Shown here piece by piece: positions 11,450-23,391 of a DNA stretch of 64,000 nt (the stretch's first letter is position 1; every line of letters starts with the position of its first letter). Made by a program: the position numbers and the translations under genes. A model generated the notes under the pieces. That model was not told the DNA's origin. It saw only the letters and a list, made by a program, of their open reading frames with translations, and did not search any database. Source of the DNA: Rhododendron vialii (Eukaryota > Streptophyta > Magnoliopsida > Ericales > Ericaceae); the NCBI RefSeq assembly GCF_030253575.1, contig NC_080557.1, forward strand, positions 44,902,501 to 44,966,500. Direction: 5' to 3'.

Positions 11450-14400
11450 ATGGCTGGGAAGCTCATGCATGCGGTCCAGTACAATTCCTACGGAGGAGGA
11501 CCTGCTGGCTTGAAGGTAATTTCCCATGCTTCTTTTTTGTACTCTCTTTGTCTACTAATATTGTTATTTTCCCCTTTATCAATTTCTGAAAGCATCGATC
11601 GGTTTCTCTCAATTTTCTTCTGTGTTGTTTGTGAGATAAACCTACTTTGAAAACGTTCAGAGATCAGCAACAACTGATTTGCTAATATTACGATGCTCTG
11701 GCTCTTTTCAGACCTCTTAAATCGTCCATATTTTTCGATTTATAATGCTTTTTTATATGCAACATGAATGATAGATCTCAATTAAAAAATAATAATTATA
11801 TAACACATTACAAATTGTGAGATATAGACGATTTTGTAAGGGGCACGTGTGTCGAAATAGGATAGACAAATTGGAGCGGAGGAGTATGATTTACAATTGT
11901 ATTGGACAATTATGGGTTCGAGTTTCTATTTAGTTGAATGGTCCAACTGTTCGAGCATATCCAGCCCTACACTTAAAATTTTGGGAAGAAGCTGTTGGGT
12001 TTTGCCCATGTGAAAGAGAAAAAGAAAATAATTATGGTTAGTTGGTTTTAATTGGTTCGGTGGTGTTCAGCAGTGAAATGGGTTGGTTGTTTGGTGAATG
12101 ACCTACTCTAGAAACCTCTCTATAATTAGCCGGCTGTGCTTGGAAAGTCCCAAAGAGCATTTGTGATATGAAGAGTCAAGTGTGTAGATCCTTCTCTTAT
12201 TCCTATTTAAATGAGGCAATGCATGTGTGCCGAAGTAAGGGTGTGAGCTACGGCAGAGAGAGCACAAAGCAAGGAATACAGTGTGTGTGAGAGAGAAAAT
12301 CGGTGAGAATATTGTATGAGTGAGGGAGATAAAAACACCGAGAGCTTGAGAGCTAGAGTAGGGTATTTTGTAGCTCATTATACTCATTCAATATTAGTGG
12401 AAGTTGTTCTCTCTCCCGTGGATGTATCCGAGTTTGGGGAACCACGTACTCTTGTGTCTCTTTTGTGTGTGATTGTTTTTCTTTACGCTTCCGTTGTATT
12501 GGTGATCGGGTATTTTACCCAACAGAAGCTTCATTTGTACAAAGCACTCCAATGGGTAAACTCAAATCTAAGCAACTTTGAGTTCTACCGCTACTTTTGA
12601 TCGCTAATATATAATTTGAGTAAAAAGCTTCATTTGGTCTGTTGCCTTATTACTTTCCCTTGTAATAAAGTAATAAAAGCAATATGCGCACCAATGTTCT
12701 CTCATAGATGAATTAGTGTAAACATTAAGCAGTGCAGTTAGTTGTTTTCTTCTTTGACATTTCACAGTTAATTGTTCCTTAGAATATGTGAAGATGACGG
12801 AGTTTCTGCTAAAAAATGAAATTACACTGAACGTTGCGTTTATAGCACCCTGCAAAGTGGGGGTGGGATTTTACTTTTAGGCTTTTCAACTAGGATAAAT
12901 TGGGTTCTGGATTGTAAAGCAATTGTGTTGGATTAAGTCGGCATAAGTTGCAGGTTATGCGAGTTCAATTGGTTTGGGTGCTTGAATGAAGTTCAACAAA
13001 AGGGTATGGTTAGGTGACACTAACACGTGGATGGGAAAAAATTGGTGGGACCGTTGACCAAGCTATTGCAATCCAAGAAGCATTATGGATGTAGTTTATA
13101 TATACGAGGGTCCTACCATCCCAATTGGAAATTATACCCATGTAGGTCCAGCCTGTAAAGCCTTGAGGAATTTCTAGAGCAGATTATGCCGTCTAGATTG
13201 GACGGGAAGCAGAAAGCTGTGCATTCACTAATTTGGATGTGTCATTAACAGGTTGATGGATGGTATTTTTGGTTAGCTAGTGGAAAGAAGATGCTTCTTC
13301 TAATTATATGTGTAACGCAATGTAGTAGAGTAATGTTTAAGATGAACGTAAACAATGTATCAGAGAGCTAATGTGGTGATTCTTATGTTGGAATTCCACT
13401 GAAACACCTGAGCATACTAACACGATGTTACTTGCTTGGCGTTCTCCTGGAGTAGAGACTGTAGGAGATGCAAACACATGTTGGAAATGGTTGCGTTTGG
13501 TACTTAATAAGAGACAAATATCACAGTGTGTGGTCCTACTATCTTCGCACTTAGTGGATGTATTAGTGAATGGCTTCTGAACATGGATGTGAACTATGTT
13601 TGTAACTATGCAGAGTAGGTATAACCAAGGTCCATACTTCTACTCCTACAATTTTATCTTCTGATGTACGAATTTACAAATCAATTGTAGTATGGGATTG
13701 CTCAAAACAATATGCCATGTTATTGGTCTTACTTATTCGAAGTCAACAGATTCATTATAGATGTTTATGGCTCATTCAAAACCTCATTAACGAATTTCAT
13801 TCGTATGATCTCATTGTTTCCATAAACTAGGCGACTCAACATATGTTTTAGAAGTTGAAAAGGAGACAGTGAGTATTAATCATTTTCTGTTTCATTTGTT
13901 GAATTTTTAGGGAGCAAAAAGAAGAAAGCATGAATGTGAAATTTTTACTCAACCAATAGATTTAAATTTCTATTTTGAGAGTTACAATATCGAGCACATC
14001 CATACTCTAGTTACTCATGTAAATGCTTCCTGATGTTAGGAAGTTGGATTCGTCAATCGATGACTTTATTGGCCTTATCGTTAGTTTTGAATTTTGTGTT
14101 GCATATAATGTATCTTGCAGCATGTTGAAGTTCCTGTTCCTGCTCCAAAAGAGGGCGAGGTTTTAATAAAACAAGAGGCAGCGAGCATAAACCCAATTGA
14201 TTGGAAAATCCAGAAAGGCATGCTCCGTCCATTTTTGCCATGGAAATTTCCTTTCATACCTGGTAAGTTTGGTCACGCCTAGGCTCTAGTCTATACCTGG
14301 TTTATCTCTTAGACTACATTTGCTTTTATTCTGTGACATATGTTTTACTACTTGTGTGGTCGGACTATAGCCTGCCTCAGCTTTTCTGGTTATCGTTGGA

Positions 14401-16869
14401 GTTATAATGTTGTAATGTGTTTATAAGTACTTTAAATACATGCCAAGTTGAAAGGACTTCTGGTTGTGCTCTGTACTGACTTCTCTGATCTCTCTGCCTC
14501 TTCTATTCTTCCTTTTTTTTTTTTTTTTTTAATCTTCTTCTTTTCACTTGAATCCTCTTCCTTCTTTTTCCCTTCTTTTCACTACAATACTTAATTGTCA
14601 GGTGTAGGGATGTTAATGTGTTAAATTTCAGTGGATTTGTTGGAACTGTATTCAAGGACTGAACCCAAAGGAGTCCAAAATGCTTGAGCTTTTAAGCCCA
14701 ATAAAATTGTGTATTGCCTACAAAATCGTTGAACTTATTGTCAAATGTAGAAAATAAACCTGTAGGGTTTTGTGGGCTTTGATGCCAAATGCAGCAGCAG
14801 TATATTCCTATGTGGGGAGTGCGAACTTCAATTCGGGTACTGCACTTTTTCAGGCCTTCAACGTTCAACGATACTCTCTTTCAATCCATTTAAAATACTA
14901 ATTTTCCAAGACCGCGAGTATTGACATGGTCTTGTATACCTTTGAAATTGTACCACATATTTTCCTGTCAGCATCACTACACTTGTATATTACGTTTCTT
15001 AGTTTAACACGCTAAAGCAATGAAGGATAATTGGATGAGAAGAGCAAACCCATTGGATTGTTACAAATTCACAATTCGGAAGTAATTTGGAAGCGTCTTT
15101 TGCTCAATATCCATGTCAAGCGAATAGTTTGTGAGCATGTTTGGTCCAATTAGATGAACAAAGTTTGGTAAGCTATGATGTTTATAATGTAAACCTTAGA
15201 AGAGTTGCAGGGTATTTTCTGGGCTGATTTTTTTTTCCTTATTATGGTTGGAGCAGTCACTGATGTAGCAGGAGAAATAGCGGATGTTGGTTATGGAGTC
15301 AATAACTTAAAGCCTGGTGACAAAGTTGTGTCTATGCTTAATACTATGGTAAGTCTCACACCGTTCCCAACATGTAGAACTGTTCAGCGTTCTGGTGTTT
15401 GAATGTGGTATGCATCTCTTCACTACTTTGTACCGGCCAAGGTGCAAAGGCAAACTTTTAACTCAAAATGTTTGGATGATCTTAAGATCTGAACCCTCCT
15501 GCAGAGGACACAACATGCAGCCTGTGTACAATTTTGTTGAATATTTTGAACAGAACAATCAAACATTGATCACAAACTTAACCAAAACCTGCATACAACT
15601 AGTTGACACTTGTCCTATGTCCCAGAAATTTCATCTTGGAGGCAGACACAATTCCTTGGAAAGAAAGACCCATCCCCACAGTGGCGATGAGGTGCCGGAT
15701 CAGTTGTAAAATTAGTTATACGTCAGAGCACTTGATTTTTTTAATGGTATTTCGATTATCAATCGGGAAGAAGTACCATGTAAGGACCGTTTGGTTCTAA
15801 ATATTCGGCCCCACTCCGTAAAAGTTCTGGCTATGCCCCTCATCATGTTATGACCAATCGTCTTGTTTATACAAATTCATGCTTGTTGCCTTGTCTACAT
15901 GCATAATAACTGATTCCCCATAAGAAATCCAGCATGCCCACTTCATTAACAGATGCAATTGATGTTTTATATCACGTGGTGGGGTAGAAGAAAAAGCAGT
16001 TTTGGATGTGCTCAATTCTGAACCGTCAATTAGCACTCAAGGAAAAGAGTAGCCAGCTGGTTAGCATAAATAACCTTAGTTATCATGCTTGCATATGAAA
16101 ATAATTGATTCAGAGGATAAGAACTTGCTGTCAATCTCTGCCATTTTTGTTCTTGAAAGTTTGTGGGATTGATTGACAGAGTGGAGGTGGACTAGCTGAA
16201 TTCTGTGTGGCTAAGGGGAGTCTAACAGTTCCAAGGCCACCTGAGGTATCACCAGCTGAAGCTGCAGGCTTACCTATCGCAGCTCTCACAGCTCACATGG
16301 CCCTTACCCAATCAGCAGGAGTCAAGCTCGACGGAAGCGGCCCGCAGAAAAACATTCTAGTCACTGCCGCTTCTGGAGGCGTGGGCCATTACGCTGTTCA
16401 ACTGGCCAAGCTGGGAAATACCCATGTGACGGCGACTTGTGGGGCCCGCAACATGGAATTCGTGAAGAGCTTAGGTGCTGATGAGGTGCTTGACTACAAG
16501 ACGCCCGATGGGGCCGCGCTGAGGAGCCCATCTGGCCGGAAATACGATGCTGTTGTCCATGGTACAACCGGCATTCCGTGGTCTACTTTTGAGCCTAATT
16601 TGAGTGAAAATGGGAAGGTAATAGATTTGACTCCTGGTGTTAGTACTATGATGACTTTTGCATTGAAGAAGCTCACACTGTCTAAGAAGCAGATGGTGCC
16701 ACTGCTTTTAGTTCCAAAAGGTGAGAATCTTGACTATCTTGTTAAGTTGGTGAAGGAAGGGAAGCTCAAGACGGTTGTCGACTCGAAATATCCTCTGAGC
16801 AAGGCTGAAGATGCCTGGGCCAAGAGCATCGATGGTCACGCTACTGGGAAGATCATCGTGGAGCCGTAA
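11450..16869 (+). CDS. CEQORH: QOR2: NADPH quinone/enone oxidoreductase, intact (329 aa)
   Basis: Exons 11450-11515, 14121-14262, 15257-15348 and 16180-16869 join in frame to 330 codons including stop, the family's normal length. Residues 1-100 form the GroES-like N-terminal part (MAGKLMHAVQYNSYGGGPAG; INPIDWKIQKGM; VTDVAGEIADVG; GDKVVSML). Residues 101-329 form the nucleotide-binding domain with AASGGVG at 163-169, GADEVLDYKTPDG, and the C-terminus ATGKIIVEP. No zinc ligands are seen, as expected. Plant homologues reduce reactive electrophilic enones; Arabidopsis ceQORH reaches the chloroplast inner envelope without a cleaved transit peptide, and none is seen here. Another ATG lies two codons upstream in frame (11444); I chose 11450 because MAGK is shared by all four copies. 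Intron 1 holds a solo LTR. Confidence 0.9.
11993..12524 (+). mobile_element. Solo LTR, Ty1/copia type (532 bp)
   Basis: Begins TGTTGGGTTTT and ends TTTTACCCAACA, and is flanked by a perfect 5-bp target-site duplication GAAGC (11988-11992 and 12525-12529). An AT-rich TATA-like stretch (CTATTTAAATG, about 12207) sits in the middle. No internal region is present, so this is the remnant left by recombination between two LTRs. It lies in QOR2 intron 1 in the sense direction. Age not estimable from one LTR. Confidence 0.85.
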
Positions 16870-17316
16870 CGTATGCCCTGTTGGATTGGTTATCCAGTAC
16901 TGGTTTTTGTGTGATTGAAGAAGCGATTGTATATTCAGACCACAGAACACATGTAGCTATTATACTTTCTGGTAATTAGGTTGGTTGTGTTCTTCATAAT
17001 CTGTGCTAGGGTGAAATTTTCGTTTCTTGTGCAGGGCATTTTTCATAGTGGAGGCTTTTATTAAACCCGTAAAACTCATATAGGTTTTTTCACAACTTCT
17101 ACTGTAACATTTCGACTGGCCTGCTCCGGTTTTGGTTACAAGAGCTTGATGTGAAAATGGCATAGTCAAAATTATATTTTGGCTGGGTACAATGTCATTT
17201 TGTCAAAAAATTGCAGACTTGCTTCACCAATGCAATGTGATTTTTTGGCATAACTTTCTTTCCTTCCTCCTGCAACCTTTTTTTCCACCCAAAATGTATG
17301 CAATAAAGAATTCCAA
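16870..17316. other. QOR2 3' flank
   Basis: No gene. 17205-17310 (GCAGACTTGCT..CACC) matches 23008-23125 downstream of the orphan exon, so a piece of this flank was copied. Confidence 0.6.
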
Positions 17317-17744
17317 ATTTCAACCTCATGGGGTTGACCAAGTGGTCTTCAGAGTCAGCTTCGGGGTAAGTCCCATCAGAGTCAGCTTCGGGGTAAGTCC
17401 CACAAGATCCCGGGTGTGGGCAACCCCTACCATGGACAACAAAAAGAAAAATGTAAATCTAATGTAACCTTGATTTTATTTGCATCGAGGCTGGCAGTGA
17501 TGGTTTTGGCTTAGGACTTCAAAAATGATACTCACACGACAATCCAAATACAATAATTTACACAACTTCTCACATACGTGTGAGATCCACACACTATTAT
17601 GTGTGGGCTCAATATGTATGTAAGAGATTGTGTTTCGATTGTTGTGTGAGTAGCATTGTTGTTAGGACTTAGTGTTGACTTAGTGTCTGCTCCATTCTAA
17701 GTCTCAGGTGTGAAATGGCTTTGGAATGAGCTGTAGATTAGTTA
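17317..17744. mobile_element. Composite insertion: SINE-like unit plus small MITE
   Basis: The paralogous stretch at 23125-23145 runs straight through the point where this 0.4-kb block sits, and AATTTCA flanks the block on both sides. Within it, 17333-17348 has a box-A-like GGTTGACCAAGTGGTC, a 27-bp tandem duplication (about 17349-17402), and a GGGCAACCCC motif before an A-rich tail, as in a tRNA-derived SINE. 17524-17658 is a separate MITE with inverted ends AATGATACTCACAC / GTGTGAGTAGCATT. Confidence 0.55.
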
Positions 17745-17789
17745 ATTTCACCCCATTATCTAATTGAAGATATGTTAATTTCCGATTTC

Positions 17790-17905
17790 CAGGAAACCAC
17801 AAAATGGGAGAAAGACTTGAGGGTACTTTTTTTCTTACCGAAGGGTTCCATCTATGTGCGAAAAGTCTGTTTACACATACAAAAACGACACAAATCACAT
17901 ACATA
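17790..17905 (+). other. Exon-like ORF after a 3' splice site (KMGERLEGTF), copy 1
   Basis: A good acceptor (GATTTCCAG) is followed by an open frame reading GNHKMGERLEGTF. The same acceptor and peptide core recur at 23179-23276. Unrecognised; may be the relic of an exon from an unknown gene. Confidence 0.3.
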
Positions 17906-18215
17906 CTTTTTGAGGGGCCCACTTCGGATCCCGCAAAGATGATCTGAATCGTTTAGTTTTCTTAAAATTTTGTTTTATGGACTTCTGAAAAAAATCATCT
18001 CAATTGGATATCGGTAAAAACTTTAGGCTGAAACTGACAGGATCGCCTTATGAATCTCGAAAAATTCCCTACCAATATTCAATTTAGATGATTTTTCACA
18101 AGAACCTATATAAAATATTTTTAAAAAAAATAAACGGTTTGGATCACCTTTGTGGGACCCGGAATGGGCACCGCGAAAAGTATGTGCGTGATTGGTTCCT
18201 AATTTATATGCGTCT
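17876..18215. mobile_element. Foldback element with arms of about 150 bp
   Basis: The left arm (CACATACATACTTTTTGAGG, then GATCCCGCAAAGATGATC) pairs with the right arm (GATCACCTTTGTGGGACC, then GCGAAAAGTATGTGCGTG). Arms are diverged by perhaps 15-20 percent by eye. No coding capacity. It lies upstream of QOR3. Confidence 0.6.
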
Positions 18216-18301
18216 ATAGCACAGTTAATCTATGTGTGTCGGTTTCTTAGTTGGCCAGCCCATTTCGGACCATGTAAATCATTTGAATTATTTCGGAAAC
18301 T

Positions 18302-18432
18302 CGTTGTGTTCGAAAGCGCTTACGTCCAGTGAAACTACTAGTTTAGTTTATTTGGTAACTTAGTTTATTTGGTAACTTAGTTTATTTGGTAACTCATGTG
18401 TTCGAAAAGCGCTTACGTCAAGTGAAACTAGT
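18302..18432. repeat. Triple 17-bp repeat between two copies of a 40-bp block
   Basis: TTAGTTTATTTGGTAAC occurs three times in a row, flanked on both sides by a block containing GCGCTTACGTC and AGTGAAACTA. It sits just before the CT run of QOR3. Confidence 0.8.
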
Positions 18433-18506
18433 TTACTCTCTCTCTCTCTCTCTCTCTCTCTAGTCTCTATTTACAGACGCTCGAATTTCTCTCTGTGAAT
18501 AGGAAT

Positions 18507-20895
18507 ATGGCAGGGAAGCTCATGCATGCGGTTCAGTACAATTCCTATGGAGGAGGACCTGCTGGGTTGAAGGTAATTTCCCATGCTTCTCAAATTCATT
18601 TTTCTGCTCCTTCCTAATTGATTTGTTGGTCTTGCCAATGGTTTTTAACTTTTACGTTGCACAATGTATCTTGCAGCATGTTGAAGTTCCTGTTCCTGCT
18701 CCAAAAGCGGATGAGCCGGTTTTGCTAAAGATAGAAGCAGTAAGCATAAACCCAATCGATTGGAAGCTCCAGAGAGGCATTGTCCGTCCATTTTTGCCAC
18801 GGAAATTTCCTTTCATACCTTGTAAGTTTGGTCACACTTCGTCTTTAATCCATACCCGGCCGGTTTATATATCTCTTAGACAACCTTTGCTTTCAATTAA
18901 TGGAGTATATTGCAGTTTTTCAAGCATTCAGCATTGAACAATACTTCCATATATACCTCTGATATGGTCACCACATGCTCTCCATTTGGCGTAACTACAA
19001 TTGGTGGACATATTAAGAATCGACAGAATATACAAAAGTGAAGGTGTGGACATTCAGCAAAACCTTTTGGATTATGACAAACTTCGGAGTTCAGAAGTAA
19101 TTTGAACGTGGTGTTTCTTTCTATATCATGTTAAGAAAAATTTTCATGATCCTGTAAAACTCATCCGATTAGTTGATTTGGTACCTGCATGGCGATATAT
19201 TCGCCGGAACTTCTTTATCCACATTGGAACATCAGGCTATGGTACTTACGATGCAAGCTTTAGAAGAGTTGCTGTTATTTTGTGGACTAATGTTTTCTCT
19301 CCTTACGGTTGAAGCAGCTACTGATGTAGCAGGAGAAGTAGTGATGGTTGGATCTGGAGTCAAGAATTTTAGAGCTGGTGACAAAGTTGTATCTTGGATT
19401 AGTCCTGCGGTAAGCCTTGCTCTTACTCTTCCCATTTTGTGATCACTTTCATATGTTCCATACTAGAATCCATCCCTTCCCTAGTGGCCAAGCTTCAAAG
19501 GCAAACTTTTACTGTATAACTCAGAAAGCTTTGGATGATCACAACGTTCCTGCTGAGAACACAGTACGTTTTGCCAAACATTTTGGACATAACAAACTAG
19601 AAACCCTGCTCCAACAAACAGGTGACACAATGTTCTGCACGGCAAAAACTTCATCTTGGAGGCAGACCAAATTTTGTTCGAGAGAAACGAACCCATGCCC
19701 TGAGTGGTCACAATGGGCTTTATGTTGATACAAATTTTTGCTTTGCGAAAAATTAGTTTCCCTTCAGATACCCAGCATGTCGTTTCCTCTTAATTCACAG
19801 GTGCAGTTGGTAATTAATTAGCAATTAGCATTGTTCGCTCATAAACATTAAGTAGTTTAGGATGTGCAGAATTCTTAACCCTGACTTGACACCCACTGAT
19901 GCAAAACGTGGAGGCATGAGAGGGGGAGAAGGGTAGCGCAATGGGCCACAGCCCTAACACAAGGCCACATCCTTAAAACTCAATCCTCATTCAAACTCTT
20001 CCGACTACAATGACTGATGGTCTTATTTATAAGCTAAGAGCCCTGACTAAAAGGGAAACTAGAATCCTCATCCCAAACGGAGATAATCCAATCATCCACA
20101 AATATACAAGGGATGGGTAACTGTTTGATTGTCAAATGTTCAACAGGGTCAACTTTTGCCATTTTTTGTTTGTAATGTTCATGCCTTGATGAGATTGAAT
20201 GACAGAGTTCAGGTTGACTAGTTGAATTCTGTGTGGCTAAAGGGAGTCTGACAGTTCCAAGGCCACCTGAGTTATCACCAGTTGAAGCTGCAGGCATACC
20301 TTCTGGCGCTCTCTCAGCTCACATGGCCCTCACCCGTTTTGCAGGAGTCAAGCTTGACGGAAGCGGCCCACAGAAAAGCATCCTAGTCACTGCCGCCTCT
20401 GGCGGCGTGGGCCTCTTTGCCGTTCAACTGGCCAAACTCAGAAACCCCCATGTCACGGCCACTTGTGGAGCTCGAAACTTGGAACTTGTGAAGAGCTTAG
20501 GGGCCGATGAGGAGCTCGATTACAAAACGCCCGATGGGGCCGCAGTGAGGAGCCCTTCTGGCCGTAAGTACGATGCTGTGATCCACTGTACCACCGGGAC
20601 TCCGTGGTCTATTTTTGAGCCCAATTTGCGTGGAAATGGGAAGGTAATAGATTTGACTCCTGGTGTTAGTACAATGATGACTTTTGCACTGAAGAAATTC
20701 ACCTGCTCTAAGAAGAGGATTGTGCCACTGCTTTACTCTCCCAAAGGTGAGAATCTTGAGTATCTAGTTAAGTTGGTGAAGGAAGGGAAGCTTAAGACGG
20801 TTGTCGACTCGAAGTACCCTCTGAGCAAGGCTGAAGATGCCTGGGCCAAGAGCATCGACGGTCATGCTACGGGGAAGATCGTTGTCGAGCCGTAA
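18507..20895 (+). pseudogene. QOR3: quinone oxidoreductase copy with a premature stop
   Basis: Exons 18507-18572, 18677-18821 (one extra codon relative to the others, KADEPVLLK), 19318-19409 and 20206-20895, all with GT-AG borders. The fourth codon of exon 4 is TGA (20215-20217), where QOR2 and QOR4 have GGA; the product would end after about 104 residues and lose the whole NADPH-binding domain. Alternative acceptors nearby do not restore the frame. Downstream of the stop the exon is open to the normal end, so loss is recent. Intron 2 (about 500 bp) is some 700 bp shorter than in QOR4, by a deletion between TTTGCTTTCA and AATGGAGTA. Confidence 0.8.
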
Positions 20896-22284
20896 AATAT
20901 GTGGTTTTTTGATGTACTTCATAGAAAAGTGATGTATATATGAACCATAATGCTTCATCTTGTGAGGAAGGCTGAATATTTTGTGATGGTGTTTGTACCC
21001 AAAAATGACCGTCCAATAAAAATGCGCCACGTTGCGGGTACTTGGTGAAAAAGATTGGACAAAGCACCCTGAGTTTGCTCCACTAAGGATGTATTTGACC
21101 TTCATTTGTGGAAGCAGGTAGTGATGGAGTTAACACAAGGTCCCCGACCACACAACAATGCTCTTCTTTTGTCTATTTCAATTCCCATAGTCAAGCACTA
21201 TGTTTATTTTTCTGCACTTTTCAATTCCAGCAACTCCGTAGTTGTAACTTTTATTTGCGATAATGGAAGTCACGAGCATTTCCATAACGGCATTCTTTAT
21301 GTTGGAGAACAGCGCTCGCTACTTTTTTCTACATCGCTTGAGAAAATTGTGAAGTTCTCTTCGTTGAGGTAAAAAAAAACCGTTGGTGGATTTCATCTAC
21401 CAAGCACAACTCGTCTGTTTGGAAGTCATTCATCTATACTCGGACCAACCATAGTCACCCGCGCATCTCAATCACACTGCCTAGGCGTTTGTTTCGCTTA
21501 TTCGCGGGATATGGATGGTGATGGGCTTGCAACCCTGTGTACTGCCCTAAAGAAGTTTTGTACTAATATTTTGTAAAAACACAAGGGTAAGGACCATAAT
21601 TCACATTAGACCCACTCTGCTCCCTCGATAAAATTCAAATGGCTTTTCGCACGGTATAATTCACTTATTCCCATTTGGTTCGTTTAACAGGCTAATCCTT
21701 TACCGGTGTGGAACTAAGGTAGAAGTATGTATTATTGAAATATGTATTCAGACATAGATGTGTATAGAATCATTCAAAGCATGTGCACTGTGTAAAACTT
21801 GCATTAATATCGGACGACTCCAAACATCTCCTCTTAAAAGTGAAACGAGAAGAAAATTTAATATTACAACGATGCTTGTTGTCATTGATGATAGATACTA
21901 CGGAGTAACTTATTTGTCACTCTTTTTTTATTACGTATATTTTTACTCTTTTATAATCTTGGTTTGCTACAAGAAATCGTGTTATGTACACGTAAAAAAT
22001 AAAAGTATCTAGATGCATAATTATTAATAATTTAATTTATGGTGAAAAAATAATTTTTGTGGTCTGTTTAGAACATAAAGAGAACGTGGGAAAGGACGGA
22101 AAAGTTTAAAAACAAAAAATTCTCTTCTGTTGTTCGGTTTATGAAGAAAGAGAAAATGATTTTCCGCTTGACAAAAAAAGAAAGGAGAAAATAAAATCAC
22201 AAAATAAAATTTTGCATATAGCAAAATTTTTTTCTTTAATTATTGTCTTCTCCTTTTCCATAACTCCTCTTAAGGAACATGCTA
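20896..22284. other. QOR3 3' flank and AT-rich spacer
   Basis: No gene recognised. Nearly all of it has a counterpart in unit B (26814-27980), so it is duplicated flank. Short ORFs here (for example 21106-21372) are not kept in the other unit. Confidence 0.7.
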
Positions 22285-22775
22285 GGGGCACATCACTTTA
22301 AAGGCACATCAATCACACTCCTCTCACTCACATACAGGTGGGTTCCAGTGGATCCGGGGACCTTGCCGAGCGGCACCCCTGCCAAGCGGGTGCCGAGCGG
22401 CCAATCCAGCCGTTCATCTCGGAATCAACGGCCCAGATCGAAACATCTTTTTTTTTTCCTTTTTTTTTTTTTAAATCCGTTCGGTATTTTTACATCTGGG
22501 CCGTCCAAAACACTTTTGGACGCCCAAGATGTGCTCGGCACCCAAACCCAAATCCAGCCGTTCATCTCGGAATCAACGGCCCGAATTGGAACATCTTTTT
22601 TATTTTCCTTTCTTATTTTTTTTAAATCCGTTCGGTATCTTTATATCTGAGCTGTCCAAAACACTTTTGGACGGTTAAAATGTGCTCAGCATCTCTGCCA
22701 AGCACCCCTGCTTGGCAGGGTCTCCAGATTCGGGTTCCAGCATGTGAAAAAGGTGTGGTTGATGTGCCTCCGGCA
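22285..22775. mobile_element. TIR element with two internal direct repeats, unit A only
   Basis: Inverted ends: GGCACATCAATCACAC at the left and GTGTGGTTGATGTGCC at the right, with similarity continuing inward for about 60 bp. Inside are two direct repeats of roughly 140 bp, each with CCAGCCGTTCATCTCGGAAT and GTCCAAAACACTTTTGGACG. Unit B has no such block between its CATAACTCC and CCACCCAGAGGCGAGAGA. No coding capacity; superfamily not certain. Confidence 0.65.
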
Positions 22776-22846
22776 TTTTTGCCCTCCTAAACTAAACAGC
22801 CACCCAGAGGCGAGAGAGCCCACAACTGTAACTCTGATCAACACAC

Positions 22847-22883
<37 letters not shown>

Positions 22884-22918
22884 GTTCCACGCACATAGAA
22901 GCGATCAATCAAGCTATA

Positions 22919-22964
22919 ATGGGTGGCGTCGGCGACACTGCATCGTCTGTTGTTTCCTACTCCG
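22919..22964 (+). pseudogene. Orphan copy of the first exon of the P-loop NTPase gene
   Basis: Encodes MGGVGDTASSVVSYS followed by a G and a GTACTC donor, against MGGDTASSVVSSS and the same donor at 28706-28745. The leader is also copied (GA run 22850-22880, then CCACGCACATAGAAGCGATC). Similarity to the real gene stops in intron 1, after the CACACA stretch, where the sequence switches to a copy of the QOR2 3' flank. None of the other eight exons is present. Confidence 0.85.
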
Positions 22965-23178
22965 GTACTCTCCCTCTCTTAACTTTCTCCACATACACAC
23001 ACGCACAATTGCAGACTTGCTCCAACAATGCAATGCAATGTGATTTTGGCATAGCTAACTAACTTTCTTTCCTTCCTTCTGCAACCTTTTTTTTCCACCC
23101 AAAATGTATGCAATATTAAAGAATCCCCAAATCTCACACCATTATCGAATTGAAGATATGTTAATTTCCGATTTCCAG

Positions 23179-23276
23179 GAAGCCCTAAAATGGGAGAAAG
23201 ACTTGAGGGTACTTTTGTCTCATTTAATCCAATTAAAATGGTTGAAAAATCAAGAGAAGGATGGTTCAGCCACTAA
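23179..23276 (+). other. Exon-like ORF, copy 2; could splice to the orphan exon
   Basis: After an acceptor GATTTCCAG the frame reads GSPKMGERLEGTF and stays open for 31 codons to TAA at 23274-23276. The orphan exon ends in phase 1 and this piece starts with the two bases that complete a codon, so joining them would give a 47-residue product. There is no proof that it is transcribed. Confidence 0.3.
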
Positions 23277-23389
23277 TACTATAATCAGACGGCCTGCTTA
23301 AAATATACTAGTTAAGAGTCAAACTAATTAAAATATAGGGAAAAAAAAAAGTGGCCAAGCTGCTAATTATGCTTTGTACTCCATTGCCG

Positions 23390-23391
<2 letters not shown>

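Larger units (their letters stand above)
18474..22999 (+). repeat. Segmental duplication unit A (QOR3 and orphan exon)
   Basis: Matches unit B (23468-28795) from the leader ending TCTCTGTGAATAGGAATATGG, through all QOR exons, the 3' flank (20930-21120 versus 26880-27065), the AT-rich spacer (21700-22280 versus 27440-27980) and the first exon of the P-loop gene. Insertions and deletions differ between the units. Confidence 0.85.

Noticed and set aside
12103-12600. ORFs on both strands of 94 codons
   Set aside because: They lie inside the solo LTR in QOR2 intron 1 and show no protein family.
22279-22650. Overlapping ORFs of 123 and 95 codons
   Set aside because: They arise from the internal direct repeats of the TIR element at 22285-22775.
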